Shown here in pieces: positions 52,673 through 62,295 of a stretch of DNA of 64,000 nt; position 1 is the first letter of the stretch, and each line of letters opens with the position of its first letter. Source of the DNA: Mesorhizobium atlanticum (GTDB taxonomy: Bacteria; Pseudomonadota; Alphaproteobacteria; Rhizobiales; Rhizobiaceae); the NCBI RefSeq assembly GCF_003289965.1, contig NZ_QMBQ01000003.1, forward strand, positions 496,001 through 560,000, given 5' to 3'. The position numbers were made by a program, and so were the translations under genes. Under the pieces are notes generated by a model that was not told the origin of the DNA, did no database searches, and was given only the letters and a program-made list of their open reading frames with translations.

Positions 52673-53033
52673 GGGCAAGAATCGCCCTCGGCGCGGAGGT
52701 GCTTTCCGGTACGTTAGCTGCCTCGAAAATAGGCGTGCCGCTACGTTAATTTTGACGTAAACGGAAAGTTTGCGCCGCATTGTTGCCGTAATGTAACAAT
52801 GCGGCCTTTCAAGCCCAAAAGCGGCTGTTTTTGCCCCTTTTTGGACGCTTTCTCCGCATTTTTTCGGCCGTTTGATCGCGGTTGGCGCGATTTAGGCTGC
52901 AATCGCGGCGCCGATCACCATGGCAAAATTGGGGGCTGTCAAGGTGTACATGTACAGCTCTTGAAAACGTTGTTGCGTCGTTAACCCGAATTGGTTCTAG
53001 CTTGAGCCACTTGTATTTCGGGGAGGGATTTCC
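52673..53033. promoter_or_regulatory. Upstream region of FadL-like gene with inverted repeats
   Basis: A 361-base gap with no gene. It contains an 11-base perfect inverted repeat GCCGCATTGTT / AACAATGCGGC (52774-52784 and 52795-52805), two copies of TACGTTA at 52710 and 52742, and a TACGT / ACGTA pair at 52742-52759. The hairpin might act as a terminator for valS or as a regulator site. A weak GAGGGC/GCCCTC hairpin follows the valS stop. The region is AT-richer than its neighbours. Confidence 0.45.
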
Positions 53034-54275
53034 ATGAATATTCTGCGGCTCAAAGCTCTGGCGGGGGCAGGCTGCTTTTCGATCGCATTGATCGGCGCCG
53101 CGATGCATCCCGCGCATGCCGGCGGCCTGGAGCGCGGCGGCTATGACATCGACCTGCTGTTCGATCCGGCGCCGGTCGCGACGGAAGCGGAAGCGACCTA
53201 TGTGATGCCGGATCGCAAATACAAGAATGCGAAGGGTCCGGGAGGAGCCGACATTAGCCCTCTCGGCTTCAGCACCTCGGCCGATGGTGCGGAGCCTTAT
53301 TGGGTGCCACGCATCGGCGTTAAAGCCCAGATTGTCCAAGGCGTCGACTGCATGTTCGACTATTCGCAGCCCTGGGGTGCACATACTGCGCCGGGTAGCA
53401 CGTGGAGCGGAGCGTTTTCCAATATCGAAACGGACATCAAGAGCAATAACTACGCGGGTACGTGCTCCTATAAGTTTGACGTTGGTAAAGGTCAGCTCCG
53501 TTTCATTGGTGGCGTATTCTACCAGGACATCGGAGGCTTCAAGGAGAACTTGATATCCCTGGCCGGAGCAGTTGGCCGCGTCGACCTAGATGCCAGTGGC
53601 TGGGGCTGGCGCGCCGGTGTTGCCTACGAAATCCCTGAGATCGCGCTTCGCGCCAGCTTGGTCTACAATTCGCAAGTCAAGCTCGACAATATCTCCGGTA
53701 CACTCACGGCACCGGTATTGCCCACCGGCTCTGCGCCGATCTACGGCAGCACGCAGTATATGCCGGACTCGGTGGAGTTGAAGCTTCAGTCGGGCATTGC
53801 GCCGGGCTGGCTCGCGTTCGGTTCGATCAAGTGGGTCAATTGGAGCGTGCTGCAGAGCGTTCCTATCTGTATTGTCGGGACTCCAACTGCCGCATGTTTT
53901 ACAGGTAATGATGCTTCCGGTTCTCTTCAGGCCACCTCTCTTGACCTGATGTATCGTGACGGCTGGACCGTTTCGGGTGGTATCGGCCACAAGTTCAACG
54001 ACCAGTGGAGCGCCGCCGGCCAGCTTTCATGGGATCGCGGCACCTCGCATGGCTACGGCTCGCAGACCGATACCTGGACGCTCGGTGGCGGCGTTGCCTA
54101 CACGCCGCGGCCGAATATCGAAGTTCGGTTGGCTGGTGCCATCGGTGTGCTAACCAGTGGGCATTCCGGAGTAGTAAATGGTGAAAACGGCTATCAGGCC
54201 GGTACTGACGCCAGCTACGACTTCGGCAACGATCTGATCACGGCGATTTCAGGCGGGATCAAGATCAAGTTCTAA
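53034..54275 (+). CDS. FadL/OMPP1 family outer membrane transport protein
   Basis: A 413-residue outer membrane beta-barrel. The signal peptide ends near AHA-GG (AGAGCFSIALIGAAMHPAHA). DLLFDPAPVATEAEATYVMP is the FadL-like N-terminal plug region, and alternating beta strands run to the C-terminus SGGIKIKF with its terminal aromatic residue. Family members import fatty acids and other hydrophobic compounds. GGGAGGGATTTCC is the ribosome site. The protein lacks some conserved E. coli FadL features but fits the rhizobial group. Confidence 0.9.
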   Translation: MNILRLKALAGAGCFSIALIGAAMHPAHAGGLERGGYDIDLLFDPAPVATEAEATYVMPDRKYKNAKGPGGADISPLGFSTSADGAEPYWVPRIGVKAQIVQGVDCMFDYSQPWGAHTAPGSTWSGAFSNIETDIKSNNYAGTCSYKFDVGKGQLRFIGGVFYQDIGGFKENLISLAGAVGRVDLDASGWGWRAGVAYEIPEIALRASLVYNSQVKLDNISGTLTAPVLPTGSAPIYGSTQYMPDSVELKLQSGIAPGWLAFGSIKWVNWSVLQSVPICIVGTPTAACFTGNDASGSLQATSLDLMYRDGWTVSGGIGHKFNDQWSAAGQLSWDRGTSHGYGSQTDTWTLGGGVAYTPRPNIEVRLAGAIGVLTSGHSGVVNGENGYQAGTDASYDFGNDLITAISGGIKIKF

Positions 54276-54293
54276 GTTTCTGAAAATTCATCG

Positions 54294-54320
54294 AAAAGGC
54301 CGGGCAATGCCCGGCCTTTT
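54294..54320 (+). terminator. Rho-independent terminator of FadL-like gene
   Basis: AAAAGGCCGGGC-AAT-GCCCGGCCTTTT: a 12-base-pair perfect stem with a 3-base loop and terminal T residues, 18 bases after the stop codon. Symmetric and likely bidirectional. Confidence 0.92.
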
Positions 54321-54565
54321 GCGTTTGTGCGACCGCGATCCAATCCTATCATCCGGCCCTATGTTGCAAATCCGTGTCACAACCGGCGCCTTGTACGATT
54401 GTGACGTTTTGGCAACAGTTTATGAACAACCCCCGCGCTACAAGTCGGGCAGAGGGAACTGCCCATTTCCCGCCATAAACCCGGAGCAACCCGGATAGGT
54501 CTCGGGATGCGTGCCAGGTTGGCCCGGCGATGGGACCGGCCGCGGGGTGTGCGGCAAGGACGAGT

Positions 54566-56290
54566 ATGGACGCCAGGGTAATCTCCAAGGCCAAGCTGCC
54601 CAGCCGCTACGTGACCGAAGGTCCGGCGCGGGCGCCGCATCGCTCGTATCTCTATGCCATGGGTCTGTCGGCGGCCGAGATCGCGCAGCCACTTGTCGGC
54701 GTCGCCAGTTGCTGGAACGAGGCGGCGCCCTGCAACATCTCGCTGATGCGCCAGGCGCAGGTGGTCAAGAAGGGCGTGGCAGCCGCCAACGGCACACCGC
54801 GCGAGTTCTGCACCATCACCGTCACCGACGGCATCGCCATGGGCCACCAGGGCATGAAGTCGTCGCTGGTGTCGCGCGAGGTCATCGCCGATTCGGTCGA
54901 GCTCACCATGCGCGGCCATTGCTATGATGCCCTTGTCGGGCTTGCCGGCTGCGACAAGTCGCTGCCCGGCATGATGATGGCGATGGTGCGTCTCAATGTG
55001 CCGTCGATCTTCATTTATGGCGGCTCGATCCTGCCCGGCAGCTATCGCGGCCGGCAGATCACCGTGCAGGATGTGTTCGAGGCAGTCGGTCAGCATTCCG
55101 TCGGCACGATCAGCGATGCGGAACTGCTCGAGATCGAGCAGGCCGCCTGTCCTTCGGCCGGCTCCTGCGGCGCCCAGTTCACCGCCAACACCATGGCCAC
55201 TGTCGCTGAGGCGATCGGCTTGGCGCTGCCCTATTCCTGCGGCGCGCCGGCGCCCTACGAGATGCGCGATCGTTTCAATTTCGCCTCGGGCGAAAAGGTC
55301 ATGGAGCTGATCGCCAAGAACATCCGGCCGCGTGACATCGTCACGCGCAAGGCGCTGGAGAACGCCGCGACCGTGGTGTCCGCCACCGGCGGCTCAACCA
55401 ATGCGGCGCTGCATCTGCCGGCGATCGCGCATGAGGCCGGCATCAAGTTCGACCTGTTCGACGTGGCGGCGATCTTCGAGAAGACGCCCTATATCGCCGA
55501 CCTCAAGCCCGGCGGCAAATATGTCGCCAAGGACATGTTCGAGGCCGGTGGCATTCCGCTCCTGATGAAGACCTTGCTCGACCATGGCTATCTGCATGGC
55601 GACTGCATGACCGTCACTGGCCGCACTTTGGCCGAAAATATGGAGCACGTTGCCTGGAATGAGAGCCAGGATGTTGTGCGTCCCGCCGATCGGCCAATCA
55701 CCAAGACAGGCGGCGTTGTGGGCTTGAAGGGCAACCTTGCCCCCGAAGGCGCGATCGTGAAGGTCGCCGGCATGTCGGAACTGAAATTCTCGGGGCCGGC
55801 GCGTTGCTTCGATTCGGAAGAGGAGTGCTTCGAAGCGGTCACCCACCGCAACTATCGGGAGGGCGAGGTTCTCGTCATCCGTTACGAGGGGCCGCGCGGC
55901 GGGCCGGGCATGCGCGAGATGCTGTCGACGACGGCGGCGCTCTACGGCCAGGGCATGGGCGGCAAGGTGGCGCTGATCACCGACGGACGCTTCTCGGGCG
56001 CCACGCGCGGCTTCTGCATCGGCCATGTCGGACCGGAGGCGGCGGTCGGCGGACCTATCGGGCTGATCAAGGATGGCGACGTGATCTCGATCGATGCCGT
56101 GAAAGGCACGATCGAAGTGGCCCTGTCGGACGCCGAGCTGGCGGCCAGGGCAAAGAATTGGAAGGCGCGCAAGACCGACTATCAGTCCGGCGCGATCTGG
56201 AAATATGCGCAGACGGTAGGGTCGGCACGCGACGGCGCGGTCACCCATCCGGGCGCGGCCAAAGAAACGCACTGCTATGCGGACATCTGA
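54566..56290 (+). CDS. ilvD: Dihydroxy-acid dehydratase
   Basis: A 574-residue IlvD/Edd protein. The iron-sulfur cysteines are in [22 protein letters not shown] and [34 protein letters not shown] and [11 protein letters not shown] are conserved C-terminal blocks. It dehydrates dihydroxy-acids in valine, leucine and isoleucine synthesis. The chosen ATG has AAGGA upstream; the frame is open to 54530. The start of exoR overlaps its end by 14 bases. Confidence 0.96.
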   Translation: MDARVISKAKLPSRYVTEGPARAPHRSYLYAMGLSAAEIAQPLVGVASCWNEAAPCNISLMRQAQVVKKGVAAANGTPREFCTITVTDGIAMGHQGMKSSLVSREVIADSVELTMRGHCYDALVGLAGCDKSLPGMMMAMVRLNVPSIFIYGGSILPGSYRGRQITVQDVFEAVGQHSVGTISDAELLEIEQAACPSAGSCGAQFTANTMATVAEAIGLALPYSCGAPAPYEMRDRFNFASGEKVMELIAKNIRPRDIVTRKALENAATVVSATGGSTNAALHLPAIAHEAGIKFDLFDVAAIFEKTPYIADLKPGGKYVAKDMFEAGGIPLLMKTLLDHGYLHGDCMTVTGRTLAENMEHVAWNESQDVVRPADRPITKTGGVVGLKGNLAPEGAIVKVAGMSELKFSGPARCFDSEEECFEAVTHRNYREGEVLVIRYEGPRGGPGMREMLSTTAALYGQGMGGKVALITDGRFSGATRGFCIGHVGPEAAVGGPIGLIKDGDVISIDAVKGTIEVALSDAELAARAKNWKARKTDYQSGAIWKYAQTVGSARDGAVTHPGAAKETHCYADI

Positions 56291-57104
56291 GGTGTTGAGG
56301 TCGTCTGTCTTTTCGGCACTGGTCGCTTTGGCGACCTTGGGCGCCGTCGGGCAGGCCATGGCCTTCGACGACAAGGTGTTCGACGACAAGACCGGCGTGA
56401 AGCCGCAGTCGAGCCCCTGGGCGGTCTTCCAGTTCGGCTTCTCCGCTTACAAGAGCGGCCACAAGGACCAGGCGGTCGAGGCCTATAAATATGCCGCCGA
56501 GAACGGTCAGATCGGCGCCACCTGGAAGCTTGCGCGCATGTATGCCGAGGGCGACGGCGTGACGCGCGACGACTATGCGGCCTTCAAGTTCTTCTCGGAA
56601 ATCGTCGACCAGGATGTCGAGCCCGGCTCGCCGGAAGAAAGCTATGTGTCGGACGCGCTGGTGGCGCTGGGCGACTATCTGCGCAAGGGCATTCCGGGCA
56701 CGCCGGTCGAGGAGAACGACGTGGCGGCGCAGGAATATTACATGCGCGCCGCCGCCAACTACCGCAATCCGAACGCCCAGTTCGAGATCGGCCAGATGTT
56801 CCTCAAAGGCGAGGGCGGCGTGAAGGCCAGCGTCAAGCAGGCCGGCCGCTGGCTGCAATTGGCGGCCGAGAAGGGCCACGCCGGCGCGCAGGCGACGCTC
56901 GGCAATCTTCTGTTCCAGAGCGGCAAGGTCGTGCGCGGCCTGGCGATGATGACGGCAGCACTCCAGCGGGCTCCGGCTGCCGACCAGCCCTGGATCCGCA
57001 GCATGCAGGAAGAGGCGTTCGCCGCCGCCGGCGAGGCCGATCGCAGGACCGCCATCTCGCTCGCCGACGACATCCTGACCAAGGGCAATAACGGCGATCA
57101 GTAA
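56277..57104 (+). CDS. exoR: ExoR-like periplasmic Sel1-repeat regulator of exopolysaccharide synthesis
   Basis: A 275-residue protein with a signal peptide ([19 protein letters not shown]) and Sel1-like repeats. [40 protein letters not shown] and GDGV...AFKFFSEI follow the known rhizobial ExoR closely, as do GEGG and [11 protein letters not shown] near the end. In Sinorhizobium, ExoR binds the sensor ExoS in the periplasm and represses succinoglycan, and is destroyed at low pH. Its ATG lies inside the ilvD end, so translation may be coupled. Assignment rests on recalled family sequences. Confidence 0.88.
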   Translation: MRTSEVLRSSVFSALVALATLGAVGQAMAFDDKVFDDKTGVKPQSSPWAVFQFGFSAYKSGHKDQAVEAYKYAAENGQIGATWKLARMYAEGDGVTRDDYAAFKFFSEIVDQDVEPGSPEESYVSDALVALGDYLRKGIPGTPVEENDVAAQEYYMRAAANYRNPNAQFEIGQMFLKGEGGVKASVKQAGRWLQLAAEKGHAGAQATLGNLLFQSGKVVRGLAMMTAALQRAPAADQPWIRSMQEEAFAAAGEADRRTAISLADDILTKGNNGDQ

Positions 57105-57169
57105 GCGCAGATTTGGCGATAGCGTGCGTGGAAGCTTGGCGCATGCATTGTCCAAGTAGCGCTGGTCGA

Positions 57170-57331
57170 CCCCCCACTCCGTCTCGGCTTCGCCGAGCCA
57201 CCTCTCCCCCGATCGACGGGGTCGAGGAAAGGCGCCAAGCCTTTTGCCGTCAATGCCAGTCCAGCAAGGCTCCCTTCCTTTCCCTCCGGAGGGGGGAAAG
57301 GTGGGGCTGCGAAGCAGCGACAGATTGGGGG
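57170..57331. repeat. RIME-like intergenic palindromic repeat
   Basis: Ends are imperfect inverted copies: CCCCCCACTCCGTCTCGGCT at the left matches, inverted, the GACAGATTGGGGG end at the right, with CTTCGCCGAG and TGCGAAGCAG hairpins inside. The type is known from rhizobial intergenic DNA. It sits between exoR and the small exported protein gene. Confidence 0.7.
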
Positions 57332-57409
57332 AACCACGTGGCAGTCGAGCCTCGGCCCGATCAGTTACCTGTGCGTAGCGTACCTTGCATGGAGGTGATC
57401 AGCGGAGCC

Positions 57410-57703
57410 TCAGTTCTCGGTCGGCTCCGTCGGTGTCGGGCCGGGCGTCGGGGTCGAGATCGATGTCGGGTGCGGTTTGGGCGCTTCTCCCGGACATTCG
57501 TCCTTGATCCTGGTCCAGGATGTGTTGTTGAGAACCATGTCGCAACGGGCGAGGTGGCTTTCGCCGGCAATAGTCAGGCACGCCGTCTGGCCGACATTGA
57601 AGGACTTGCCGTTGGCCAAACAGGCCGGTGCCGCCAGCGATGGGGTCGGCGCGGCAAGCGCCAAAGCAAGGCCGAGCGGCCTGAAAAGAAATCGGATCGC
57701 CAT
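57410..57703 (-). CDS. Small exported protein, Pro/Thr-rich tail
   Basis: A 97-residue protein with a signal peptide (FRPLGLALALAAPTPSLAA), then a domain with four cysteines (CLANGKSFNVGQTACLTIAG, HLARCDMVLNN, KDECPG), which probably form two disulfides, and a low-complexity Pro/Thr tail (STPTPGPTPTEPTEN). I do not recognise the family, but the layout is that of a real secreted protein. Nothing indicates its role. Confidence 0.72.
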   Translation of the reverse strand: MAIRFLFRPLGLALALAAPTPSLAAPACLANGKSFNVGQTACLTIAGESHLARCDMVLNNTSWTRIKDECPGEAPKPHPTSISTPTPGPTPTEPTEN

Positions 57704-57767
57704 TCCACCCCCACAGCAATCCGCATCAAAGACGGGATTTGTGGCGATATCTGGGTCTCGCGGCGTC

Positions 57768-58562
57768 TCAGGCCGGCTGCAGGCTAAGCTCGATCGCGAC
57801 CGGCACGTGATCGGAAGGCTTTTCCCAGGCGCGGACGTGCTTTTCCACCGAGGCCGACGAAAAGCGGTTGGCGGCTTCCGGTGACAGCAGCAGGTGGTCG
57901 ATGCGGATGCCGTTGTTCTTTTGCCAGGCGCCAGCCTGATAATCCCAGAAGGTGTAGACGCCGGCCGAGTCCGTCACCGCGCGCACCGCCTCGGTGAAGC
58001 CGAGATTCTTCAGCCGGCGGAAGGCCTGCCTCGTCTGCGGCTGGAACAGCGCGTCGCCCAGCCAGTTTTCCGGGAAGCGGGCGTCGGCCGGCTCTGGAAT
58101 GACGTTATAGTCGCCGGCCAGCACCAGCGCCTCTTCCAGACGCAGCCGCTCTTCCGCCCAGCGCTCCAGCCGCGCCATCCAGGCGAGCTTGTAGGAAAAT
58201 TTCCGCTCATCGTCGATCGGATTGCCGTTCGGCAGATAGAGCGAAACGACACGCAGAGCGCCCTGGTCGGTGGAAAAGACGCCTTCGATGAAGCGGGCGT
58301 GGTCGTCCTCGTCATCACCTGGCAGGCCGCGATTGACCTCGTCGAAGGGAAGCTTCGACAGGATGGCGACGCCGTTGAAGCTCTTCTGGCCGTTGGTCTC
58401 GACATTGTAACCCAGCGCCTCGATCTCGGCGCGCGGGAACTGCTCGTCGACCGTCTTGATCTCCTGCAGGCAGACGATGTCCGGCGCGCTTTCGGTCAGC
58501 CAGTGGGTGAGGTTGCCGATGCGGGCGCGAACGCCGTTGATGTTCCAGGTGACGATCTTCAT
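57768..58562 (-). CDS. xthA: Exodeoxyribonuclease III family protein
   Basis: A 264-residue AP endonuclease/exonuclease. KIVTWNINGVRARI opens the fold, IVCLQEIKTVDEQFP holds the metal-binding Glu, and AGDYNVIPEPAD carries catalytic Asp/Asn. YTFWDYQAGAWQKNNGIRID and the last segment KPSDHVPVAIEL, with the catalytic His, complete the set. It repairs abasic sites. It is convergent with exoR's side of the map and stands alone. Confidence 0.94.
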   Translation of the reverse strand: MKIVTWNINGVRARIGNLTHWLTESAPDIVCLQEIKTVDEQFPRAEIEALGYNVETNGQKSFNGVAILSKLPFDEVNRGLPGDDEDDHARFIEGVFSTDQGALRVVSLYLPNGNPIDDERKFSYKLAWMARLERWAEERLRLEEALVLAGDYNVIPEPADARFPENWLGDALFQPQTRQAFRRLKNLGFTEAVRAVTDSAGVYTFWDYQAGAWQKNNGIRIDHLLLSPEAANRFSSASVEKHVRAWEKPSDHVPVAIELSLQPA

Positions 58563-58724
58563 GCAGGCCTCGATGCTGTTCGGACGAAAGGCGTTCGACG
58601 GAGCGGATCGTATTGCCTGTACGGACCTTTCGAAAGGCCGTCCATTCGCATTCCTGCCAATAAGCGCGCGACAGCCATATGCCGACGGTTCGCGTCGGTC
58701 ATGGGCCTGCGGGTGTTCGGCCGA

Positions 58725-59072
58725 TCAGATGGAGAAGCTGGTGCCGCAGCCGCAGGAGGCGACCGCGTTCGGGTTCCTGATCTGGAAGGACTGGCCCATC
58801 AAATCGTCGACGAAGTCGATCACCGAACCGCCCATATAGACCAGCGACAGGTCGTCGATCAGAATGGTCGCGCCGTCCTTCTCGATGGCGACATCGTCAT
58901 CATTGCGGTCGCCGACGAGGTCGAATTTGTAGGAAAAGCCGGAGCAGCCGCCGCCCTCGACGGAGACGCGAAGAGCCGTCTTGCCCGGCTCGCCGGCGAC
59001 GATCCTGGCGATCCGCTTCGCCGCGGCGTCGGTCATTTCGACCTTCATGGCAGTCTTGGCATCCGCGCCCAT
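58725..59072 (-). CDS. erpA: Iron-sulfur cluster insertion protein ErpA
   Basis: A 115-residue A-type carrier. The cluster cysteines are in [13 protein letters not shown] and [11 protein letters not shown] at the C-terminus, in the normal CxxxGxxxxxCGCG layout. The frame is open to 59180, but ATG 59072 with AAGG upstream is preferred; ATG 59048 is an alternative. It delivers 4Fe-4S or 2Fe-2S clusters to apo-proteins. It is divergent from dgt, with 70 bases between the starts. Confidence 0.93.
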   Translation of the reverse strand: MGADAKTAMKVEMTDAAAKRIARIVAGEPGKTALRVSVEGGGCSGFSYKFDLVGDRNDDDVAIEKDGATILIDDLSLVYMGGSVIDFVDDLMGQSFQIRNPNAVASCGCGTSFSI

Positions 59073-59142
59073 CGGCGTCACCTTGCTTTCGGTTTCACAT
59101 GATAGGTATGAAGCGGGCGTGGCCAAGTCAACTGGTGGGTCA

Positions 59143-60372
59143 ATGGAAGAGCAGCGGGGCAAGGACGCTCTCGGCGACATCGGGTTCGGCTATCGGCCGC
59201 GCGCCGTCTATGCGAGCGACCCGGCGCGTTCGCGCGGGCGCCTGTTCCCGGAGGCCGAAAGCCCGACGCGCACGCCGTTCCAGCGCGACCGCGACCGCAT
59301 CATCCATTCCACCGCCTTCCGCCGGCTGAAGCACAAGACCCAGGTCTTCGTCGCGCATGAGGGCGACCATTACCGCACCCGGCTGACGCATTCGATCGAG
59401 GTGGCGCAGATCGCGCGTGCCCTGGCGCGGGCGCTGCGCGGAGACGAGGATCTCGCGGAGGCCGTGGCCCTTGTGCATGATTTCGGCCACACGCCGTTCG
59501 GGCATACAGGCGAGGACGCGCTCAACGAGAAGATGGCCGCCTGGGGCGGTTTCGACCACAATGCCCAGTCGCTGCGCGTGGTGACGCGGCTTGAGCGGCG
59601 CTATGCCGAATTCGACGGGCTGAACCTCACCTGGGAGACGCTGGAAGGGCTGGTCAAGCACAACGGCCCGTTGACCGACGCGAGCGGGAAGGGGCTCAAA
59701 GGTCCGGTGCCGCAAGCGATCCGCGATTATTCGGAACTACACGACCTCGAGCTCGACCGTTTCGCCGGTATCGAGGCGCAGTGCGCCGCGATCGCCGACG
59801 ACATCGCCTACAACACCCATGACATCGACGACGGCCTGCGCGCCGGCTTGCTGACGCTGGACATGCTGGGAGGCGTCGGCCTGCCGGGTTCGATCCTGAA
59901 GGGCGTGCGTGCCAAATATCCTCAGCTCGACGATGTCCGCACCGGCCACGAGCTGATGCGCCGGCAGATCACCTTGATGGTCGAGGATGTCATCGCGTCG
60001 ACCACCGCCAATATCGAGCGCATCAAACCCGACAGCGCCGATGCGGTGCGGGCAGCCGGCGAGACCCTGGTGACGTTTTCGGCGGGCATGGCGGCGGCCG
60101 AAAAGGAATTGAAGGCTTTCCTCTACAAGCACCTTTATCGGCACCCAGAGGTGATGCGGGTGCGGACCGATGCCGAACAGATCGTGCGCGAGCTGTTCGA
60201 CGTCTATTTCGCCGACCCGCGCGCCATGCCGGATGGCTGGCGCGAGGGGCTCGACCGGGCCGAGGATCGCATCAAGGCGCGCAGCGTCGCCGACTTCCTG
60301 GCCGGGATGACCGACACCTATGCGCTGAAGGAACATCGGCGTCTGTTTGACCATACGCCCGATTTGAGCTAG
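59143..60372 (+). CDS. dgt: Deoxyguanosinetriphosphate triphosphohydrolase-like protein
   Basis: A 409-residue HD-domain phosphohydrolase. [17 protein letters not shown] and [19 protein letters not shown] hold the HD metal ligands, and [16 protein letters not shown] is the family block next to them. It hydrolyses dNTPs to the nucleoside and triphosphate and may help control dNTP levels. The frame is open to 58981 through erpA's antisense; ATG 59143 gives the standard start. argS follows after 62 bases. Confidence 0.93.
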   Translation: MEEQRGKDALGDIGFGYRPRAVYASDPARSRGRLFPEAESPTRTPFQRDRDRIIHSTAFRRLKHKTQVFVAHEGDHYRTRLTHSIEVAQIARALARALRGDEDLAEAVALVHDFGHTPFGHTGEDALNEKMAAWGGFDHNAQSLRVVTRLERRYAEFDGLNLTWETLEGLVKHNGPLTDASGKGLKGPVPQAIRDYSELHDLELDRFAGIEAQCAAIADDIAYNTHDIDDGLRAGLLTLDMLGGVGLPGSILKGVRAKYPQLDDVRTGHELMRRQITLMVEDVIASTTANIERIKPDSADAVRAAGETLVTFSAGMAAAEKELKAFLYKHLYRHPEVMRVRTDAEQIVRELFDVYFADPRAMPDGWREGLDRAEDRIKARSVADFLAGMTDTYALKEHRRLFDHTPDLS

Positions 60373-60434
60373 GGCGAGCCTCGATTTTCCCGGCCGGTTC
60401 GGCCGGTCGCCTCTTAAAGCCCAGAGCATATCCA

Positions 60435-62192
60435 ATGAATATCTTCGCCGATTTCAACGCGCGGATCGTAAAAGCCGTCGAAGCCCTTGATCTCAAGGAC
60501 AAGGAAGGGGCCGCGCCTGACCTGTCGCGTATCGCGGTCGAGCCGCCGCGCGATGCCAGCCATGGTGATCTCGCCACCAACGCGGCGATGGTGCTGGCCA
60601 AGCCCACTGGACAGAACCCGCGCGCGCTTGCCGAGAAACTCGCCGAAGCGTTGCGGGGCGACGCCGATATCGCCTCGGCCGGGATCGCCGGGCCTGGCTT
60701 CGTCAATCTCAGGCTCAAGGACGCGTTCTGGCACGCGCATCTGGCGGCGCTTCTCGGCGAAGGGCGCAACTATGGCCGCTCGACCATCGGCGGCGGCCGC
60801 AAGGCCAATGTCGAATATGTCTCGGCCAACCCGACCGGCCCCATGCATGTCGGCCATTGCCGCGGCGCCGTGGTCGGCGACACTTTGGCCAACCTGATGG
60901 CTTTCGCCGGCTACGACGTGACCAAGGAATATGTGATCAACGACGCCGGCTCGCAGATCGACGTGCTCGGCCGTTCGGCGCTGTTGCGCTATCGGCAGGC
61001 GCTTGGCGAAGACATCGGCGAGATCCCGTCGGGTCTCTATCCGGGCGACTATCTGGTCCCGGTGGGCCAGGCGCTGGCAGAGGAATTCGGCCTCGGCCTG
61101 CTGGAAATGCCCGAAGACGAAGCGCTGGCGATCGTCAAGGACCGCACCGTCGATGCGATGATGGCGATGATCCGCGAGGATCTGGCGCTGCTCAACGTGC
61201 ATCACGACGTGTTCTTCTCCGAGCGCACGCTGCATGCCGACAATGCCAGGAAGATCCGCGCGGCGATCGCCGACCTGACGCTCAAAGGGCATATCTACAA
61301 GGGCACGCTGCCGCCGCCGAAGGGCGAGAAGCCCGATGACTGGGAAGACCGCGAGCAGACGCTGTTCCGCTCGACCGCGGTCGGCGACGACATGGACCGG
61401 GCGCTTGTCAAGTCGGACGGCTCGTTCACCTATTTTGCCGCCGACGTCGCCTATCTCAAGGACAAGGTCGAGCGCGGCTTCGTCGATCTCATCTACGTGC
61501 TTGGCGCCGACCACGGCGGCTATGTGAAGCGGCTCGAGGCGCTGGCGCGGGCGGTGGCCGGCGATACGGTCAAGCTCACCGTATTGCTTTGCCAACTCGT
61601 AAAGCTGTTCCGCGACGGCGAGCCGGTCCGGATGTCGAAGCGGTCCGGCGATTTCGTCACCTTGCGCGATGTCGTGGAGGAGGTCGGCCGCGACCCGATC
61701 CGCTTCATGATGCTTTACCGCAAGAACGACGCGCCGCTCGATTTCGACTTTGCCAAGGTCACCGAGCAGTCGAAGGACAATCCGGTCTTCTATGTGCAGT
61801 ACGCTTCGGCGCGCTGCCATTCCGTTTTCCGGCAGGCGAGCGAGCAGCTCGGCGAGGCGAATTTCGACCGCAACCGGCTCGCGGCTTCCGTGGCTGCGCT
61901 GACCGACGAGGGCGAGATCGCGCTGATCCGCAAGCTGGCTGAATATCCAAGATTGATCGAATCCGCGGCGCTTTCGCTGGAGCCGCACCGGCTCGCTTTC
62001 TACCTCTATGACCTGGCTTCAGGCTTCCATGCACAGTGGAATCGCGGCCACGACAATCAAGACTTACGTTTTGTTAAGGTTAACGACCGAGAATCAACCT
62101 ATGCCAGACTAGGGCTGGTGCAGGCTGTTTCGGATGTCTTGACCTCCGGCCTGACGCTGATCGGGGCTGACGCGCCTACCGAAATGCGTTAG
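60435..62192 (+). CDS. argS: Arginyl-tRNA synthetase
   Basis: A 585-residue class I synthetase. [20 protein letters not shown] contains the HIGH motif, [20 protein letters not shown] the ArgRS-specific block, and [14 protein letters not shown] the KMSKS equivalent. The N-terminal Add-1 tRNA-binding domain and the C-terminal anticodon helix bundle are present. It charges tRNA-Arg. The order argS followed by a SPOR protein is normal for rhizobia. Confidence 0.97.
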   Translation: MNIFADFNARIVKAVEALDLKDKEGAAPDLSRIAVEPPRDASHGDLATNAAMVLAKPTGQNPRALAEKLAEALRGDADIASAGIAGPGFVNLRLKDAFWHAHLAALLGEGRNYGRSTIGGGRKANVEYVSANPTGPMHVGHCRGAVVGDTLANLMAFAGYDVTKEYVINDAGSQIDVLGRSALLRYRQALGEDIGEIPSGLYPGDYLVPVGQALAEEFGLGLLEMPEDEALAIVKDRTVDAMMAMIREDLALLNVHHDVFFSERTLHADNARKIRAAIADLTLKGHIYKGTLPPPKGEKPDDWEDREQTLFRSTAVGDDMDRALVKSDGSFTYFAADVAYLKDKVERGFVDLIYVLGADHGGYVKRLEALARAVAGDTVKLTVLLCQLVKLFRDGEPVRMSKRSGDFVTLRDVVEEVGRDPIRFMMLYRKNDAPLDFDFAKVTEQSKDNPVFYVQYASARCHSVFRQASEQLGEANFDRNRLAASVAALTDEGEIALIRKLAEYPRLIESAALSLEPHRLAFYLYDLASGFHAQWNRGHDNQDLRFVKVNDRESTYARLGLVQAVSDVLTSGLTLIGADAPTEMR

Positions 62193-62295
62193 GTTTAACT
62201 AAAAAACCTGTCACCTTTTGCCCACATTGCGCTGGTAAGGGCCAACCCTGCGCGACGTCCATGGCGTCCGACTGTGTGCGAGTTCGGGAACAATA

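Noticed and set aside
60414-61988. A 524-residue open frame antisense to argS
   Set aside because: It is an antisense shadow caused by high GC; argS on the other strand has all its synthetase motifs.
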